Shown piece after piece: positions 1 through 6,040 of a stretch of 24,359 nucleotides of DNA. The stretch is from a virus. Under the pieces are notes generated by a model that was not told where the DNA came from, made no database searches, and saw only the letters and a list, made by a program, of their open reading frames with translations. Position 1 is the first letter of the stretch. The number at the start of each line of letters is the position of its first letter. The DNA is taken from positions 1-24,359 of IMG/VR virus record IMGVR_UViG_3300037143_000021; one strand, given 5' to 3'. A program made the position numbers and the translations under genes.

Positions 1-341
1 GCGGTGGCCCAGCTGCACCTAAGCAACCTGATACACCACCCGGTGACGATACCGGCGGCACTGCACCCAGTGGCGGCGCAGTCGGTGGCCGTGGTGGTGC
101 TGGCGATCCATCATCACGTAACGGGTTCCCAGCTAGCGAGAACCCAATGGCCGGTGCCGGAGCCAGTAATATCAAGTCAGACATGGGTGAGAGTGCGTCA
201 CTCGAAGACCAGGTAGCGCTGCTGATGCGTGAACGCGAACGCCAACGTCGTGTTCCTGATCCTGAGTTGGTAGGTGACTACCGCGAAAGCAGTGTCAAAA
301 ACCTTAAAGAATTAGTGCAGGGGGCTGTGCAAAGTGTCTGA
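1..341 (+). CDS. C-terminal end of probable portal protein (partial)
   Basis: The frame is open from the first bases (first full codon at 3) to the TGA at 339-341, so this is the 3' end of a gene that begins upstream. About 112 residues are visible. The first 45 or so are a Gly/Pro/Ser-rich low-complexity linker, and the rest is a charged helical tail containing a run of Arg and Glu and ending in Gln-Ser-Val. No catalytic domain remains. The portal call rests on position: the genes that follow are a small wHTH protein, a small head protein and a Mu F-like head morphogenesis protein, and the portal normally precedes these. A disordered, Gly/Pro-rich C-terminal extension is compatible with actinophage portals but not diagnostic. 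It could also be another head protein. The stop overlaps the next start by 8 bases. Confidence 0.5.
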   Translation, partial: GGPAAPKQPDTPPGDDTGGTAPSGGAVGGRGGAGDPSSRNGFPASENPMAGAGASNIKSDMGESASLEDQVALLMRERERQRRVPDPELVGDYRESSVKNLKELVQGAVQSV

Positions 342-774
342 ACCCATGTCCACCCGGCCGGTCAGAGTGATCATCGCAGGTGCGCTTGATGAACTGCGCC
401 TACGCGAAGCTCGACTGCTGGAGATCAGCAACGAGCTTGCTGCTGTGCAAGAAGCGATCAAAACCCTGACCAAGCTCAACGCTAAGACCGCGGTCGCGCT
501 ACACCCGACACCAGCACCACAAACCGCTCCGCCCCGCCGCGCATCGGTCCACCCGGTAGCTGCAGAGAACCAAATTAGAGAAAGGCTGACTGCAGCGCCA
601 CTCAGTGTCAGTCAGCTGCAAGCTGCCACCGCGCTGCCCGCTAGCGCGATACGTACCGCGCTCCAACGCCTATGCGAGAATAGCGAAGCTGTCCGGATCG
701 GTAGCGGCCGTTCTACCAAGTACCGTCGAGCATCCGCTATCCGCGACGTAACGCCTCTCACACTGATGGCGTGA
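334..774 (+). CDS. Coiled-coil plus winged-helix protein
   Basis: 146 residues from a GTG at 334, preceded by a G-rich stretch (320-324) that could serve as ribosome-binding site; an ATG at 346 is the alternative start but has no good site. Residues about 15-48 form an amphipathic, Leu- and Glu-rich helix likely to coil. Residues 50-75 are a Pro/Ala linker. Residues about 78-132 read as a winged helix-turn-helix: a helix, a short Ser-Val-Ser-Gln-Leu turn helix, a recognition-like helix ending in Leu-Gln-Arg-Leu, then a basic wing (Gly-Ser-Gly-Arg-Ser-Thr-Lys-Tyr-Arg-Arg). It lies between the portal candidate and the Mu F-like gene, overlaps the former by 8 bases and is followed after 3 bases by the next start. 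DNA binding is inferred from fold only. A virion or packaging role and a regulatory role are both possible. Confidence 0.7.
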   Translation: MSEPMSTRPVRVIIAGALDELRLREARLLEISNELAAVQEAIKTLTKLNAKTAVALHPTPAPQTAPPRRASVHPVAAENQIRERLTAAPLSVSQLQAATALPASAIRTALQRLCENSEAVRIGSGRSTKYRRASAIRDVTPLTLMA

Positions 775-777
775 CGT

Positions 778-1002
778 ATGTTGAGGCTGGATGACCCGCG
801 GGTACAGCCGGGCGCATACATAGACAACGGCAAAGACCTGTTTCGGGTGCTCGATTACGAGACGATGGGAAAACGTATAAAGGTCGAAGATTGCCGCTAC
901 GACCTGGACACTAGTAATCCCGACTGGGAGTGGATACCGCTCATCGCGGTCGAGCGGGATTTCGAGCTGGCTACCGATCGTAAACCCGCAGAGGTGGTTT
1001 AG
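778..1002 (+). CDS. Small conserved phage head-region protein
   Basis: 74 residues starting at ATG 778, three bases after the preceding stop. The sequence opens with a Leu-Asp-Asp-Pro-Arg-Val-Pro-Gly-Ala-Tyr type motif (residues 4-14), followed by a Leu-Phe-Arg-Val-Leu strand, a Lys-Arg-Ile-Lys-Val-Glu-Asp-Cys strand and a Trp-rich segment near residue 50, which suggests a small beta-barrel-like fold. Similar short proteins occur near portal and head genes of actinophages as I recall the family, but no function is established. There is no signal peptide or membrane segment. Confidence 0.7.
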   Translation: MLRLDDPRVQPGAYIDNGKDLFRVLDYETMGKRIKVEDCRYDLDTSNPDWEWIPLIAVERDFELATDRKPAEVV

Positions 1003-1023
1003 CTGGCTCGCTCAGCTATCGAC

Positions 1024-1827
1024 ATGTTCGTGGATAAGCAGAAGCGTCTGTTAGTTCAGACGTATAACGCTGCTTGGCAGAAAGGCGTCGACAGCTACGG
1101 TAAAGGTACCCCGCCCGAAAAACCAGATCCCGTTCGCCGCGCAGTAGCGTTAGCGCCAGCGTTCAAGAGCTTAAACGCAATGGCCGATGAGTTCGCAGAC
1201 GTCGGTAAGAAGCCGGTACGTGAAGCGGATCCGTCAGCGCAGCAGAAACCGACAGTCAGCCAGCGTCTAAAGCAACTTTTCCGGATAGGTGTGGGTACAG
1301 CGGCAGCTGTAAAAGTAGCTGGGAGCCCACGAGAGCCCTCTGATAGCCCTTCTAGCGATACAGGGGCATCTGAGCCCGCCTCAGCAGCTTCTGATGACGC
1401 GGACGCCGCGGGGAGCGTCGCATCCGCTGTCCGCGACTGGGTGATTAATAACGCCTATAGGCTTGATGGCGCCGATAGTGTGGTTTGGGCCGGTGAGCAA
1501 GCCGGTTACGGTGAAGCAGCCGACGCTGACGGTCAGTTGCTCGGCTGGGACGACACCGGCGACGCCAGCGAATGCGGCGATTGTCATGAGCTGGCAAACA
1601 TGCCGCCACAACCACTAAGCGAATGGCCCTGTACACCGGGTGATGGGGCCACGGAATGCAATATCGGCTGCCGATGTGAACTAACCGCTACCGGTGACTC
1701 CGTACTACCGAATGACACGTATGCACCGGCACTAACTGGTTCACAGAGCGCCTTGATAGATAAACTCGTTGCGGCACAAGCAGACGCAATGTCCGCGATG
1801 ATGCCGGACTCTCAGTATTTAGAATAA
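1024..1827 (+). CDS. Mu F / SPP1 gp7-like head morphogenesis protein
   Basis: 267 residues. The C-terminal half carries the hallmark of the Mu gpF/SPP1 gp7 minor head family: an acidic Trp-Asp-Asp stretch at residues 175-177, Cys184-x2-Cys187, a Leu-Pro-Pro-Gly-type connector with Cys203, then Cys212 and the terminal Cys216-Arg-Cys218 signature. Members of this family attach to the portal and take part in head assembly or early DNA events. Residues 95-135 are a Ser/Asp/Ala-rich linker. Residues 65-68 read Val-Arg-Glu-Ala, close to the putative cleavage motif seen elsewhere in the window. The ATG at 1024 has no clear ribosome-binding site. A CTG at 1003, directly after the previous stop and behind GAGGTGG at 991-997, is in frame and would add seven residues, so the start is uncertain. 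Confidence 0.8.
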   Translation: MFVDKQKRLLVQTYNAAWQKGVDSYGKGTPPEKPDPVRRAVALAPAFKSLNAMADEFADVGKKPVREADPSAQQKPTVSQRLKQLFRIGVGTAAAVKVAGSPREPSDSPSSDTGASEPASAASDDADAAGSVASAVRDWVINNAYRLDGADSVVWAGEQAGYGEAADADGQLLGWDDTGDASECGDCHELANMPPQPLSEWPCTPGDGATECNIGCRCELTATGDSVLPNDTYAPALTGSQSALIDKLVAAQADAMSAMMPDSQYLE

Positions 1828-1847
1828 CCCGGAAGGAGCGTCTCCAA

Positions 1848-1889
1848 TTGGACAGTAACGTATGGACAGCTGCCTGGAGCGGTCCGTGA
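1848..1889 (+). other. Possible 13-codon mini-ORF or frameshifted N-terminus
   Basis: A strong Shine-Dalgarno-like sequence GGAAGGAG (1831-1838) sits 9 bases ahead of a TTG at 1848. That frame runs for 13 codons, two of them Trp, and stops at TGA 1887-1889, overlapping in GTGA fashion a GTG at 1886 that opens the next gene. Two readings are possible: a translationally coupled leader peptide, or a one-base deletion that splits the real N-terminus of the next protein. Inserting one G near 1886 would join the two frames smoothly. Confidence 0.35.
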
Positions 1890-2212
1890 CTCCTGAAAGC
1901 GAGTCAGAAGCGCGTGCCCGACACGAACGTGAAACGAAAGCGACTGCTTTGGCCGTAGATCAGGCACGACGCGACGAAAGAACCAAAGCTAGGCTTGATG
2001 GACATGACAGAGAATTGACAGAGGTGCGTGCTACCGCATCTGAAACATCAAGCAAGCTGGACGGGGTTGTAGCTACGCTTAATAAGATCGAGCAGGCGGT
2101 AGCGACACAAGCCGCGGTCGCAGCCGCAGGGCTGTCCAATCGAACGTTCTGGCTCGGTGTGGCGGCCGTAATAGCGTCTATAGCAGCTATTTTTATTGGG
2201 ACGGGGCACTGA
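1886..2212 (+). CDS. Coiled-coil membrane-anchored protein (XhlA-like architecture)
   Basis: From GTG 1886 the product has 108 residues; an in-frame ATG at 1862 would give 116. I prefer 1886 because GGAG (1876-1879) lies 6 bases upstream, while 1862 has no site at a proper distance. The first two thirds are a highly charged Arg/Glu/Ala helix, rich in Asp-Glu-Arg, with heptad-like Leu spacing. It is followed by an Ala-rich stretch and one C-terminal membrane helix of about 18 residues ending in Phe-Ile-Gly-Thr-Gly-His. Coiled coil plus C-terminal anchor is the layout of XhlA-type phage proteins associated with holins, but I cannot assign a lysis role because no endolysin is near. The stop overlaps the next ATG as TGATG. 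Confidence 0.65.
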   Translation: MTPESESEARARHERETKATALAVDQARRDERTKARLDGHDRELTEVRATASETSSKLDGVVATLNKIEQAVATQAAVAAAGLSNRTFWLGVAAVIASIAAIFIGTGH

Positions 2213-2541
2213 TGCGTAAACGCAATCAATACTTGGCTATCACATTGGTGATAGCAGCGCTTGGTTTCAATATTTACTCCAATCTGCATACGGCTAATCG
2301 TGTAGATACCACCGTCAACGAGTCTGCGCAGACACGTGTTACCACCGTAAGACAGCGGTGTCATCTCACATCAGAAGTAGCCAACTTTTCGCTGCATGCG
2401 GAACAAGTACTCGCTCACTTTGCGCCTCGAGAGGTGCCGTCGTTCAGCAATGATTACGCAGGGTTCGAAGCTAGCTATCACTCTTGCAAAAAGCAGCTGA
2501 TAACGGTGGAGTCGATAGCCAATAAAGCCCCACCGTCGTGA
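2212..2541 (+). CDS. Signal-anchored small protein
   Basis: 109 residues. A basic N-terminus (Arg-Lys-Arg) is followed by a hydrophobic helix at residues about 6-24, giving a signal anchor with the remainder outside the cytoplasm. The outer part has two cysteines (50 and 92) that could form a disulfide, and an aromatic patch around residues 78-90. Its start shares a base with the preceding stop, and its TGA overlaps the next GTG, so it is translationally coupled on both sides. The layout recalls small phage spanin or virion-associated membrane proteins, but no family is recognised and there is no lipobox. Confidence 0.65.
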   Translation: MRKRNQYLAITLVIAALGFNIYSNLHTANRVDTTVNESAQTRVTTVRQRCHLTSEVANFSLHAEQVLAHFAPREVPSFSNDYAGFEASYHSCKKQLITVESIANKAPPS

Positions 2542-2936
2542 GGATAGATCGCCAGCGAGCGCTGGGTTTCCTGCTACTGCTATCGCTGGCAGCGGCGGCA
2601 CTATACCTGATCTTGCAGCCCGGGTTTCTTACGTACTATTTTGGCGGGCCGGGGTCGACTCCGTGGTGGGAGCGCGCGGTATGGGGTAATGTGTGGGCTT
2701 GCGTGCCGTGCGGTATCCTTGCTGTGTTGTATGCTCGAGCTAAGCTCGCTGCACATCGCAAGGCTCAACACGAAGAGCATGTAGAGGTGATGCAGCAGGC
2801 TGAGGCGCACCACAAAGAGCAACGTGAACACAATAAACACGTGTGGGAACACACAGCCGAGATCTACGAAAAGACTACCGGTAAACGAGCGCGGCAACAT
2901 CCGCACGCCGAACTGTTTCGAAAGGAAGTGTCCTGA
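2538..2936 (+). CDS. Two-TM protein with His-rich coiled-coil tail
   Basis: 132 residues from GTG 2538 (GTGA overlap with the preceding stop). Membrane helix 1 spans residues about 8-27. A short loop with a Pro-Gly-Ser-Thr-Pro-Trp-Trp motif (38-44) precedes helix 2 at about 47-67. The tail, residues 72-123, is strongly charged and carries ten histidines, so it may bind metal or be pH-sensitive. Two-helix proteins with a Pro-Trp-Trp loop occur in head modules of actinophages as I recall, with no proven function. A holin-like role is possible from topology but is not supported by a neighbouring endolysin. The stop overlaps the next start as TGATG. Confidence 0.65.
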   Translation: MRIDRQRALGFLLLLSLAAAALYLILQPGFLTYYFGGPGSTPWWERAVWGNVWACVPCGILAVLYARAKLAAHRKAQHEEHVEVMQQAEAHHKEQREHNKHVWEHTAEIYEKTTGKRARQHPHAELFRKEVS

Positions 2937-3268
2937 TGGCGCTATACGCCCCTATCGACTGCGCCAGCTCAGGGCAGAATGAGATCGTCCCGGCTAAAGG
3001 CAACGAGTCGATCATCGTAGTCAGCTACGTACTAGTGGCAGTTAGCGCTGTGACCGCCAAGTGGGAGGGCTACACTGCATTGGGTGGCGTGGCGACCGAG
3101 GAGATGTCGGGCGCGATGTCGCTGATCACGGGTACGCCGTTATCACCAGTGGGTACGCTACAGGACCCGTTGATGGTGGTTAAGGAAGGGCTAGACCTGA
3201 GTTTGCTGTTGGGCAGCGGTGTGCAGGTGTCCGGTCATATTGCTTACTATTACTCGGGCGACGCTTAA
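2936..3268 (+). CDS. Small beta-rich virion-associated protein family
   Basis: 110 residues. The pattern is characteristic of a small phage structural family: an N-terminal segment ending in Glu-Ser-Ile-Ile-Val-Val-Ser-Tyr-Val-Leu-Val, a Thr-Ala-Lys-Trp strand, a Gly-Ala-Met-Ser-Leu strand, a Pro-Leu-Ser-Pro-Val-Gly turn and a C-terminal Gly-Ser-Gly-Val-Gln-Val-Ser-Gly-His-Ile-Ala-Tyr strand. In related phages such proteins sit among virion genes, and I read it as a surface or decoration-type protein. It is the last plus-strand gene before the minus-strand island; the convergent stops are only 7 bases apart. Confidence 0.7.
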   Translation: MALYAPIDCASSGQNEIVPAKGNESIIVVSYVLVAVSAVTAKWEGYTALGGVATEEMSGAMSLITGTPLSPVGTLQDPLMVVKEGLDLSLLLGSGVQVSGHIAYYYSGDA

Positions 3269-3275
3269 TGCGGGG

Positions 3276-3575
3276 CTAGCCCTTCAACGAGTGTGGCTCG
3301 TCTTCCACGATCATCCCAAGTCTCTCAGCGAGCTGCAAGGGAGTTGTCTTGTAGCGGTCGTAGAAGCCTCGGCAGACGGCGTTGTCCACGCCGGGCTCAA
3401 GGGTCGAGTGGCAGACGATCGCTGAATCGTCACGCTGAGCGTCTTCGATCATTCCTTTCAGGCGACCTAGCTGGAGACGCATCAAATTTCTTGGCCTGAA
3501 AACGCAGGTACTGCACATCTCACGGCAGACGTGGATCTCGCCATTGCGAAAGATGTTGTGGTTATGCCGGGGCAC
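3276..3575 (-). CDS. Cys-rich conserved actinobacterial/phage protein
   Basis: 99 residues, read on the minus strand from a GTG at 3575 with GAGGA about 7 bases upstream. Cysteines lie at 17, 21, 24, 55 and 68, in the context Cys-x2-Cys-Val-Phe-Arg-Pro-x-Asn, then Val-Cys-His-Ser-Thr-Leu and Ala-Val-Cys-Arg-Gly-Phe-Tyr-Asp. A conserved helix, Leu-Gln-Leu-Ala-Glu-Arg-Leu-Gly, ends the domain. I recognise this as a family common in Streptomyces-type genomes and actinophages; its function is unknown. The four conserved cysteines suggest Zn or Fe-S binding (inference). It is the last gene of the minus-strand operon. Confidence 0.8.
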   Translation of the reverse strand: MPRHNHNIFRNGEIHVCREMCSTCVFRPRNLMRLQLGRLKGMIEDAQRDDSAIVCHSTLEPGVDNAVCRGFYDRYKTTPLQLAERLGMIVEDEPHSLKG

Positions 3576-3585
3576 CCGACTTCCT

Positions 3586-3825
3586 CTATTCTGGTGCTAA
3601 TAGTTGCTTGGGTTCCATACCGTCAGCTCGGACCGTCACTTCACCGTCGGTAGTGACACTAAGGATGACGCCGCGGAAGGGGTACCCGTCGGTTTTGGAT
3701 TTGGCTGCGTCGGCTTTGGCTTTAGCTGCTGCTTCACGAATGTAGTGAGCGAGCTGATAAGCGGGACCAACGGTCAGACCTACGGTGATGGCGGTCTGGA
3801 CGTCGATATTGCGGCTCGTCTTCAT
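3586..3825 (-). CDS. Small hypothetical protein
   Basis: 79 residues. A good ribosome-binding site (AGGAG, then 9 bases) precedes the ATG at 3825. The N-terminal third contains a mildly hydrophobic Ala/Thr/Val/Gly stretch, followed by an Ala/Lys-rich helix (residues about 28-45) and a small beta segment with Val-Thr-Thr-Asp-Gly-Glu-Val-Thr-Val. No family is recognised. It starts 5 bases after the end of the winged-helix gene upstream and ends 11 bases before the start of the next, so all are likely read as one message. Confidence 0.65.
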   Translation of the reverse strand: MKTSRNIDVQTAITVGLTVGPAYQLAHYIREAAAKAKADAAKSKTDGYPFRGVILSVTTDGEVTVRADGMEPKQLLAPE

Positions 3826-3829
3826 GGCC

Positions 3830-4033
3830 TCATTCTCCTACCCATCCATCTGCAACCAGCAGCTGGTAGACATTCTCGCCGGGGTTGAGTTGGTAGTAGG
3901 CATCGCCGATACGTTGCGCTAATCCCTCGGCTACCAGCACATCATACGTGCGCCTCTTCACGGCAGCGGGTACTACGCCGCCTCCGCGATGCTCGTGCAA
4001 CTTTCGCAACGCCAGGCGTTGCGGCTCCGTCAT
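3830..4033 (-). CDS. Small winged-helix-like protein
   Basis: 67 residues from the ATG at 4033, chosen over an upstream in-frame ATG at 4060 because 4033 overlaps the stop of the preceding gene as ATGA. The sequence reads as a winged helix: a helix of Gln-Arg-Leu-Ala-Leu-Arg-Lys-Leu, a Gly-rich turn, a helix with Val-Lys-Arg-Arg-Thr-Tyr-Asp-Val-Leu, then Gly-Leu-Ala-Gln-Arg and a two-strand wing ending in Tyr-Tyr-Gln-Leu. Such small proteins often act as regulators or as parts of larger complexes. DNA binding is an inference from fold. Confidence 0.7.
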   Translation of the reverse strand: MTEPQRLALRKLHEHRGGGVVPAAVKRRTYDVLVAEGLAQRIGDAYYQLNPGENVYQLLVADGWVGE

Positions 4034-4206
4034 GCGCTTGCGAGACGCGCACTTGAGCATCTCTTTCCATCTTCGTTGATCAGCAAGTTGACACCCTGAC
4101 AGCTGAAGTAAACAACACCTCCGCCGCGCGGTGTGACCATAACGGGTTCGCCGTCGTGCTCGAGCGAGAACTGCTCGAGCCTGTTCTCTTGTTCTTTCGT
4201 AAGCAC
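4030..4206 (-). CDS. 58-aa first gene of the minus-strand operon, probably leaderless
   Basis: 58 residues read from a GTG at 4206 to a TGA at 4030-4032. The product has a charged N-terminal helix (Lys-Glu-Gln-Glu-Asn-Arg-Leu-Glu-Gln-Phe), a beta-like segment with Pro-Val-Met-Val-Thr-Pro-Arg-Gly-Gly-Gly, and single cysteines at 36 and 50. No family is recognised. The start is supported by the promoter directly upstream, whose predicted first transcribed base coincides with the G of GTG, so no ribosome-binding site is expected. The stop overlaps the next start as ATGA. A longer frame across the same bases on this strand (4080-4331) lacks any start signal and was not kept. Confidence 0.7.
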   Translation of the reverse strand: MLTKEQENRLEQFSLEHDGEPVMVTPRGGGVVYFSCQGVNLLINEDGKRCSSARLASA

Positions 4207-4212
4207 ACCCTG

Positions 4213-4241
4213 AGTTTAGCAGATGCGTGCCTACGTGTCAA
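4213..4241 (-). promoter_or_regulatory. Strong sigma70-type promoter, minus strand
   Basis: On the minus strand, a perfect -35 TTGACA (4241-4236) is separated by 17 bases from a -10 TAAACT (4218-4213). Six bases later comes the GTG at 4206, so transcription should begin at or within a base of the start codon, giving a leaderless message for the four-gene island. This is the best consensus-like promoter in the window. Confidence 0.75.
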
Positions 4242-4333
4242 GTACCAGGGAGTCAAAGTCCTCCCGCGCCGATCACGCTTTGATACCGTTTCAGTTCCAA
4301 CTCTTACCGCACAACCGAGGAAGGGAAGCATTC

Positions 4334-4846
4334 ATGTCACCTATCACATCAGTAGACGACCGTGCAGCAGGCTCCGCAGGACAGGGCTTCGCAAATCTGG
4401 TCGACCAGAGTTCACTCGCTGAAGAACTCAACAAGAGCGGCAACCCCAACCGCAAACCGCACCCATTCCGCGCGTACTGCAACAGAGTAATCGAGAAGGC
4501 TGGCGTGCCCGATGCGCAGGAGACCCGCGAGATGGCATCTAACATCTGCGGCGCTGTTGCCCGGCTGCCGTTCGTACCAGATGATAAGACCAAGATCCCG
4601 GACGGTGACGGCGGCACCACCACCGAGTTCGAGCAGCAGATCCGGAAGACCGCCCGACGTGCAGAAGAAACACTCGACTCCGAGATGGTGTGGACCGCGT
4701 CCGCACTCAAGATCTCCAAGGCTGCGCTCGAAATCCGTAAGGGCGACCCGGACGGCAGCAAGCACGAAGCATGGGTCAACGACCCGCTGCCCGGCGAGCG
4801 CCGCGAGCTGGCAGCCGCTGCAGCCGCGGCCTCCTCTGAAGACTAA
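4334..4846 (+). CDS. Hypothetical protein, 170 aa
   Basis: 170 residues from ATG 4334, preceded by a GGAAGGGAAG purine tract about 7 bases upstream; an upstream in-frame start at 4223 lies within the divergent promoter region and was rejected. The N-terminus is polar. The middle contains helices with Lys-Pro-His-Pro-Phe-Arg and Thr-Arg-Glu-Met-Ala-Ser-Asn. The C-terminal half is a mixed charged helical region ending in a run of seven alanines and an acidic tail. No family is recognised. It is the first gene of a six-gene chain of overlapping small genes leading to the capsid protease. The last bases overlap the next ATG as TAATG. Confidence 0.65.
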   Translation: MSPITSVDDRAAGSAGQGFANLVDQSSLAEELNKSGNPNRKPHPFRAYCNRVIEKAGVPDAQETREMASNICGAVARLPFVPDDKTKIPDGDGGTTTEFEQQIRKTARRAEETLDSEMVWTASALKISKAALEIRKGDPDGSKHEAWVNDPLPGERRELAAAAAAASSED

Positions 4847-5001
4847 TGGACATCCGTGGACATGTTCGCGAATCAGCTGGCGGTCTAAACAACCGCAAGA
4901 AGCTAACCAGCGAACAGGAACGCAAGATGGCCGAAGCTGCTGCAGCAGCTCGCGCTAAGCGCGCAACGACAGAGAAGCCGGATGTCGGCCGTCGCAACTA
5001 A
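4846..5001 (+). CDS. 51-aa basic hypothetical protein
   Basis: 51 residues from an ATG that overlaps the preceding TAA (TAATG). The N-terminus has Gly-His-Val-Arg-Glu-Ser-Ala-Gly-Gly-Leu-Asn-Asn-Arg, followed by a single charged helix rich in Glu, Lys and Ala and a basic tail ending Gly-Arg-Arg-Asn. No family is recognised. The coupling to both neighbours, including a 20-base overlap with the following gene, supports it as real despite its size. Confidence 0.55.
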   Translation: MDIRGHVRESAGGLNNRKKLTSEQERKMAEAAAAARAKRATTEKPDVGRRN

Positions 5002-5260
5002 CACATCGCCCCAAGCGTCGGTCGGCTACGAGGTAGTCAACGCCCTGGGGCGGCTAAACAGCGACCGTCCCAAACTGGGTGAAGCGTGCACCGAGCAAGT
5101 ACCTGTAGCTCGAGCAGTGAGATATCTCTTGCACGCACTGGACCTGCACCAACAAGCAACCGGACACTCTTGCGCAAAAATTGCGCGCGATATACGGAAA
5201 GGGCGAATTGAGATGCGTCTCGACGGAGACCGCATCGTGATCGTTACACCAGGTACATGA
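4982..5260 (+). CDS. Hypothetical protein, 92 aa
   Basis: 92 residues from ATG 4982, overlapping the preceding gene by 20 bases and the next by ATGA. The body is mostly helical (an Ala-Arg-Ala-Val-Arg-Tyr-Leu-Leu-His-Ala-Leu motif near residues 43-53, a His-Ser-Cys-Ala-Lys-Ile-Ala-Arg helix) and ends in a short beta hairpin with Arg-Ile-Val-Ile-Val-Thr. No family is recognised and there is no membrane segment. Confidence 0.6.
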   Translation: MSAVATNTSPQASVGYEVVNALGRLNSDRPKLGEACTEQVPVARAVRYLLHALDLHQQATGHSCAKIARDIRKGRIEMRLDGDRIVIVTPGT

Positions 5261-5730
5261 GCGACGAAACCAAAATAACTGACGAGACTGCCACCGAAGA
5301 GGCTGGGGCCCCCGCACCCGACGCCGAAACTGCGGCTTCGGACTCACCCGAGACGCCTGCCCCTGTACCCGAGGCGGGTGAGGATAAGCCCAAGCGTCGC
5401 CGTAAGAGCGGCGCCGACGATACCGAAAACGAAAAGGCGCCTTTGCCAGAGCCAGCACCGTGGCATCCGGAGCCAAGCGTAATCACCGAAGCCAAGCAAC
5501 TGGCATTGGGGCATCACAGTTTCGCCATCCGAACCGATAAGAACGGTCATGGACGAATCCTAATCCAGGCACCCGAGAAGTCGATCGAGAAAGTAAAATG
5601 CGAAGACCTGCCTGGTACTGCGTACGTCGCCCAAGCAGGTGCGCAGCGGACATGGGTCGGCGTATACGGCGCCATCGCTGAAGCTGAGGTCCGCGTATCG
5701 TTCGACATCTCCCTCGAATGGGTGCGATGA
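5257..5730 (+). CDS. Hypothetical protein with acidic disordered N-terminus
   Basis: 157 residues. Residues 1-45 are an acidic, Pro/Ala/Glu/Thr-rich disordered segment, broken by a basic Lys-Arg-Arg-Arg-Lys patch around 46-50. The C-terminal 85 residues look globular and beta-rich: a His-His-Ser-Phe-Ala-Ile-Arg strand, an Arg-Ile-Leu-Ile-Gln strand, a Thr-Trp-Val-Gly-Val-Tyr strand and a final Val-Arg-Val-Ser-Phe-Asp-Ile strand. No family is recognised. Start and stop are both ATGA overlaps with neighbours. Confidence 0.65.
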   Translation: MSDETKITDETATEEAGAPAPDAETAASDSPETPAPVPEAGEDKPKRRRKSGADDTENEKAPLPEPAPWHPEPSVITEAKQLALGHHSFAIRTDKNGHGRILIQAPEKSIEKVKCEDLPGTAYVAQAGAQRTWVGVYGAIAEAEVRVSFDISLEWVR

Positions 5731-5885
5731 GCAAACGTAAGCAGATTAAACAACTTCAGAAGGATATGGAGTTGATTAAGTTTCGTGTTCAGCAGCTGCA
5801 AACAACCAGTAATCCGGTTGATCTGTCGCTACCGGCTACAGCTCCTGGCATGTTGTTAGATCCCCCAACTCAAGCTGATCCATGA
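5727..5885 (+). CDS. 52-aa hypothetical coiled-coil protein
   Basis: 52 residues from ATG 5727 (ATGA overlap with the preceding stop) to TGA 5883-5885. Residues 3-26 form one Lys/Gln/Leu amphipathic helix that could coil, and the rest is Pro-rich and extended. No family is recognised. The ATGA overlap with the following start supports translation. Confidence 0.55.
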   Translation: MSKRKQIKQLQKDMELIKFRVQQLQTTSNPVDLSLPATAPGMLLDPPTQADP

Positions 5886-6040
5886 ACCAACGATCAGAGT
5901 TCTGGGATTGGGTTATATTCGCGGGAGTCTGTGTACTGGGGATGCTCATAGGCGTCGGGTGTGCTATCGGATTTTGCGCACTCGGACATTGGGAGCATGG
6001 GATCGGGTGGCTAGCTGATAATGGGGCGGTTCAACGATGA
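5882..6040 (+). CDS. 52-aa single-pass membrane protein
   Basis: 52 residues. A polar, aromatic N-terminus (Glu-Phe-Trp-Asp-Trp) is followed by one membrane helix at residues about 11-34, rich in Gly, Val and Cys (cysteines at 17, 27 and 32). A short tail with two Trp and several Gly follows. Both ends are ATGA overlaps. It is the fourth small membrane protein among the head genes. Function is unknown; a holin-like or superinfection-exclusion role cannot be told apart from sequence. Confidence 0.6.
   Translation: MNQRSEFWDWVIFAGVCVLGMLIGVGCAIGFCALGHWEHGIGWLADNGAVQR

Noticed and set aside
1886-2936. Annotation as a holin/spanin lysis cassette
   Set aside because: Topology alone is compatible, but no endolysin, lipobox or recognised holin sequence is present, so I left the calls structural.
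3273-3282. GGGCTAGCCC palindrome between convergent genes as a bidirectional terminator
   Set aside because: Only three base pairs remain once a four-base loop is allowed, and no T tract follows on either strand.
4280-4308. Plus-strand promoter TTGATA with CTTACC
   Set aside because: The spacing is 17 bases, but the -10 is too far from consensus to claim.
4080-4331. 83-residue minus-strand frame
   Set aside because: It overlaps the better-supported 58-residue gene in another frame, spans the divergent promoter, and yields an Arg/Ser-rich sequence without a start signal.
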